This document shows positions 33,245-34,741 of a stretch of 34,741 nt of DNA, in pieces. Numbering within the stretch: position 1 is the stretch's first letter; the number at the start of each line of letters is the position of its first letter. The notes under the pieces were generated by a model that searched no databases, was not told where the DNA came from, and saw only the letters and a program-made list of their open reading frames with translations. Position numbers and translations under genes: made by a program. The stretch is from contig DXIX01000021.1 of the NCBI GenBank assembly GCA_019112635.1, positions 1 to 34,741 of the forward strand, written 5' to 3'. Source of the stretch: Candidatus Blautia intestinigallinarum. GTDB lineage: Bacteria > Bacillota > Clostridia > Lachnospirales > Lachnospiraceae.

Positions 33245-34186
33245 ATGAGATATCAAAAAGAACAGCAGGAATTACTCATCAATGAGTTTATCAACACACT
33301 CCTGATTCAGAGAAATTTATCCCCCAACACTCTGTACGCATACAAAAATGACCTGCTTGGCATGTCCAACTGGTTCCGCATGCGCAAATACAGTCAATTC
33401 AACGCAAAAGGCATCCAGGACTACTTCTTCTATCTCCAAAACGAAATTGAACTGTCCGCCAGATCCATCCGCAGAAAATACGTCTCCATTCAACAGTATT
33501 GCCAATATATCAAAAATACTCTGAACCTCAATGAAACCTTTTTCTCCTTCACCGCCAGAAAATTCCAACTGCCCCGCACTCTTCCAAAAACCTTGTCCAT
33601 GGAAGAAATCAAAAATCTGATCTCTGCCACCTCCATGGAATTTCAATCCGTCTCTACAGATTACAAACGCCGCCTCTCCATCCGAAATATGTGCATCATC
33701 GAGCTCTTATTCTGTCTGGGCCTTCGCATTGGCGAGATCTCAGCCCTGGATCTTTGCGATTACAACCGGGATGAAAACACCTTGCTCATCCACGGAAAAG
33801 GCAACAAAGAACGCATGTTATTTATCTCCTCTCCCGTCGTCTGTCAGAAAATGAAACTGTGGATCCGCACCCGGGACGAACTGCAGCCCAAAGACAATGC
33901 CATCTTCGTCAATCACCGTGGCGACCGCCTGGGAATCTACGGAATTGAAAAAATCTTTTACAAATACCGGCAGCTGTCCGGAATCAATCCCCACTCCACA
34001 CCCCACTATCTGCGCCACAGCTTCGCCACCCAGCTGCTCAACAACGGAGCAAACATCCGAGATGTTCAGGAACTGATGGGGCACAACAGCATCGCCACCA
34101 CCCAGATCTACACCGAAATCTCCATCACCAGGAAAAAAGAAATTCTGGAAAAATATAATGGAAGAAATTTTATCAATTCCGTATAA
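33245..34186 (+). CDS. tyrosine recombinase/integrase (XerC/D-like)
   Basis: This 313-residue site-specific recombinase has an N-terminal SAM-like core-binding domain (FINTLLIQRNLSPNTLYAYK) and a complete catalytic domain: Arg in LGLRIGE (near 160), Lys in HGKGNKER, HYLRHSFATQ (His and Arg near 253), LMGH, and the nucleophile Tyr in TTQIYTEIS (near 288). The ATG at 33245 follows AAGGGAAGG; the longer frame upstream lacks a site. It has its own terminator. It is bordered by short tandem repeats on one side and IS debris on the other. It could belong to an old integrated element or flip a local promoter; no inverted-repeat pair is obvious here. Confidence 0.9.
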   Translation: MRYQKEQQELLINEFINTLLIQRNLSPNTLYAYKNDLLGMSNWFRMRKYSQFNAKGIQDYFFYLQNEIELSARSIRRKYVSIQQYCQYIKNTLNLNETFFSFTARKFQLPRTLPKTLSMEEIKNLISATSMEFQSVSTDYKRRLSIRNMCIIELLFCLGLRIGEISALDLCDYNRDENTLLIHGKGNKERMLFISSPVVCQKMKLWIRTRDELQPKDNAIFVNHRGDRLGIYGIEKIFYKYRQLSGINPHSTPHYLRHSFATQLLNNGANIRDVQELMGHNSIATTQIYTEISITRKKEILEKYNGRNFINSV

Positions 34187-34198
34187 CCGCCACACAAC

Positions 34199-34243
34199 AA
34201 AGTGCCGCCCAGCCATTTATAATGACCAGGCGACACTTTCTTC
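34199..34243 (+). terminator. intrinsic terminator after the recombinase gene
   Basis: AAAGTGCCGCC (34199-34209) pairs with GGCGACACTTT (34229-34239), with one mismatch, around an AT-rich loop, and is followed by a T-rich run. Confidence 0.75.
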
Positions 34244-34274
34244 TCGTTATAAATTCTCTGTAAATTTTGTTGTT

Positions 34275-34465
34275 TCAAAGTGTTTTATGGATCCTGCCTG
34301 CTTCCTTTGCCTCCCTATAAATATTTTGAACATTTTGAACCATATTTTTCCCCAAGACAAAATTATATGCACTGACCAATCCATCTGATATAATCACATC
34401 TTTAAATGGAATCAACGTTACATCCAGTAGAAAAGGCAGACGTACATGCGGAAACATTTTGATAT
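34275..34465 (-). pseudogene. 3' remnant of a gene interrupted by the right-hand IS
   Basis: Some 60 codons remain, reading KMFPHVRLPFLLDVTLIPFK then VIISDGLVSAYNFVLGKNM and ending EAKEAGRIHKTL. The start codon of the open frame lies inside the IS end, so this is a C-terminal fragment whose 5' part lies beyond the IS. The LIPFKD-x-II-x-DG motif resembles the end of conserved hypothetical clostridial proteins, but I cannot assign a function. Confidence 0.55.
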
Positions 34466-34741
34466 TGTCAAGATTAGTTGACACATTTTTCTCAAGGATA
34501 TCACTGACTATGCAGCTATCTCCAAAGTCTCATAATACTGCCTGCGTTTTACCATGGGAGGAAGGCCGCCATTGGCAGAGCAGATCCTCCGGTTATTCCA
34601 GTAGCTGAGGAAGTATCTCCAGATAAGTACCTTTAGTTCTTCTACTTTCATCTGCTTTGTGTCATAACGGTCATAAAGGAGTTCCGTCTTCATTCTTGCC
34701 CACATACTCTCGCAGCGTGCATTATCATGGCAGCGCCCTCC
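34466..34741 (-). mobile_element. 3' end of an IS3-family insertion sequence, running off the right edge
   Basis: The outer end is placed at 34466, where TGTCA begins and the broken host frame ends. Inside it, GACACATTTTTC resembles the end seen at position 125. The element is in minus orientation like the one at the left edge. The direct repeat of the target cannot be checked because the other end is outside the window. Confidence 0.75.
34508..34741 (-). CDS. IS3-family transposase OrfB, C-terminal part
   Basis: The frame enters from the right edge as GGRCHDNARCESMWARMKTE and ends in YWNNRRICSANGGLPP and TLEIAA. This is the end of the integrase (rve) core: the Glu in CES is the third acidic residue of the DDE triad, and the WNNRR...GG-x-PP tail is typical of IS3 OrfB. 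The catalytic Asp residues are outside the window. About 77 residues are visible. Confidence 0.88.
   Translation of the reverse strand, partial: GGRCHDNARCESMWARMKTELLYDRYDTKQMKVEELKVLIWRYFLSYWNNRRICSANGGLPPMVKRRQYYETLEIAA

Overview
The window looks like the chromosome of an anaerobic gut Clostridia, most likely Lachnospiraceae. This rests on the overall gene repertoire, the Gram-positive style operons with strong AGGAGG-type ribosome sites, frequent TTG/GTG starts and the LytTR/GHKL regulatory pair. I cannot name the genus. Both edges lie inside IS3-family insertion sequences in the same (minus) orientation, so the window may be a contig that stops at two copies of one repeated IS.

Region 1 (1-5.87 kb) is AT-rich and holds a fructoselysine (Amadori product) utilisation locus of frl type. 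A sugar ABC importer (binding lipoprotein and two permeases) and a FrlD-like kinase read leftward. A FrlB-like deglycase and a GntR/UTRA repressor read rightward. Three promoters, each with a 17-bp spacer, carry the same AT-rich near-palindrome over or beside the -10 box, which is the probable repressor operator. The last permease is cut in half by the IS at the left edge, so import is probably lost.

Region 2 (5.88-17.77 kb, minus strand) is a long divergent arm. In transcription order it encodes a LytTR response regulator, a GHKL (AgrC-like) histidine kinase, a PqqD-like peptide-binding protein, a radical SAM/SPASM enzyme, an unrecognised 119-aa acidic aromatic-rich protein, an HPr-kinase-like protein, a hairpin terminator, an ABC exporter, and then exopolysaccharide control genes: two Ig-like membrane proteins flanking two fused Wzz/BY-tyrosine kinases, ending with a CpsB-type PHP phosphatase. 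The central part has the gene content of a RiPP (modified peptide) pathway placed between a peptide-sensing type two-component system and the polysaccharide export machinery.

Region 3 (18.06-31.25 kb, plus strand) is a GC-richer exopolysaccharide or capsule biosynthesis cluster: an LCP ligase, UDP-glucuronate 4-epimerase, an Alg14/Alg13-like glycosyltransferase pair, a propeller-like protein of unknown role, three GT2 glycosyltransferases, a Wzy-like polymerase, an acyltransferase, a Wzx flippase and a UMF1-type MFS protein. No priming sugar-phosphate transferase is visible. The divergent control region (17.77-18.06 kb) carries two pairs of direct repeats with 20-bp period resembling LytTR binding sites, one pair for each arm. 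I infer that the two-component system controls both the peptide module and the polysaccharide genes.

Region 4 (31.25-34.74 kb) is an accessory, decayed stretch: a toxin-antitoxin pair with a doubly broken toxin, a truncated NUDIX gene, a frameshifted remnant, a short 22-bp repeat array, an intact tyrosine recombinase, a gene remnant cut by an IS, and the 3' end of an IS3-family transposase.
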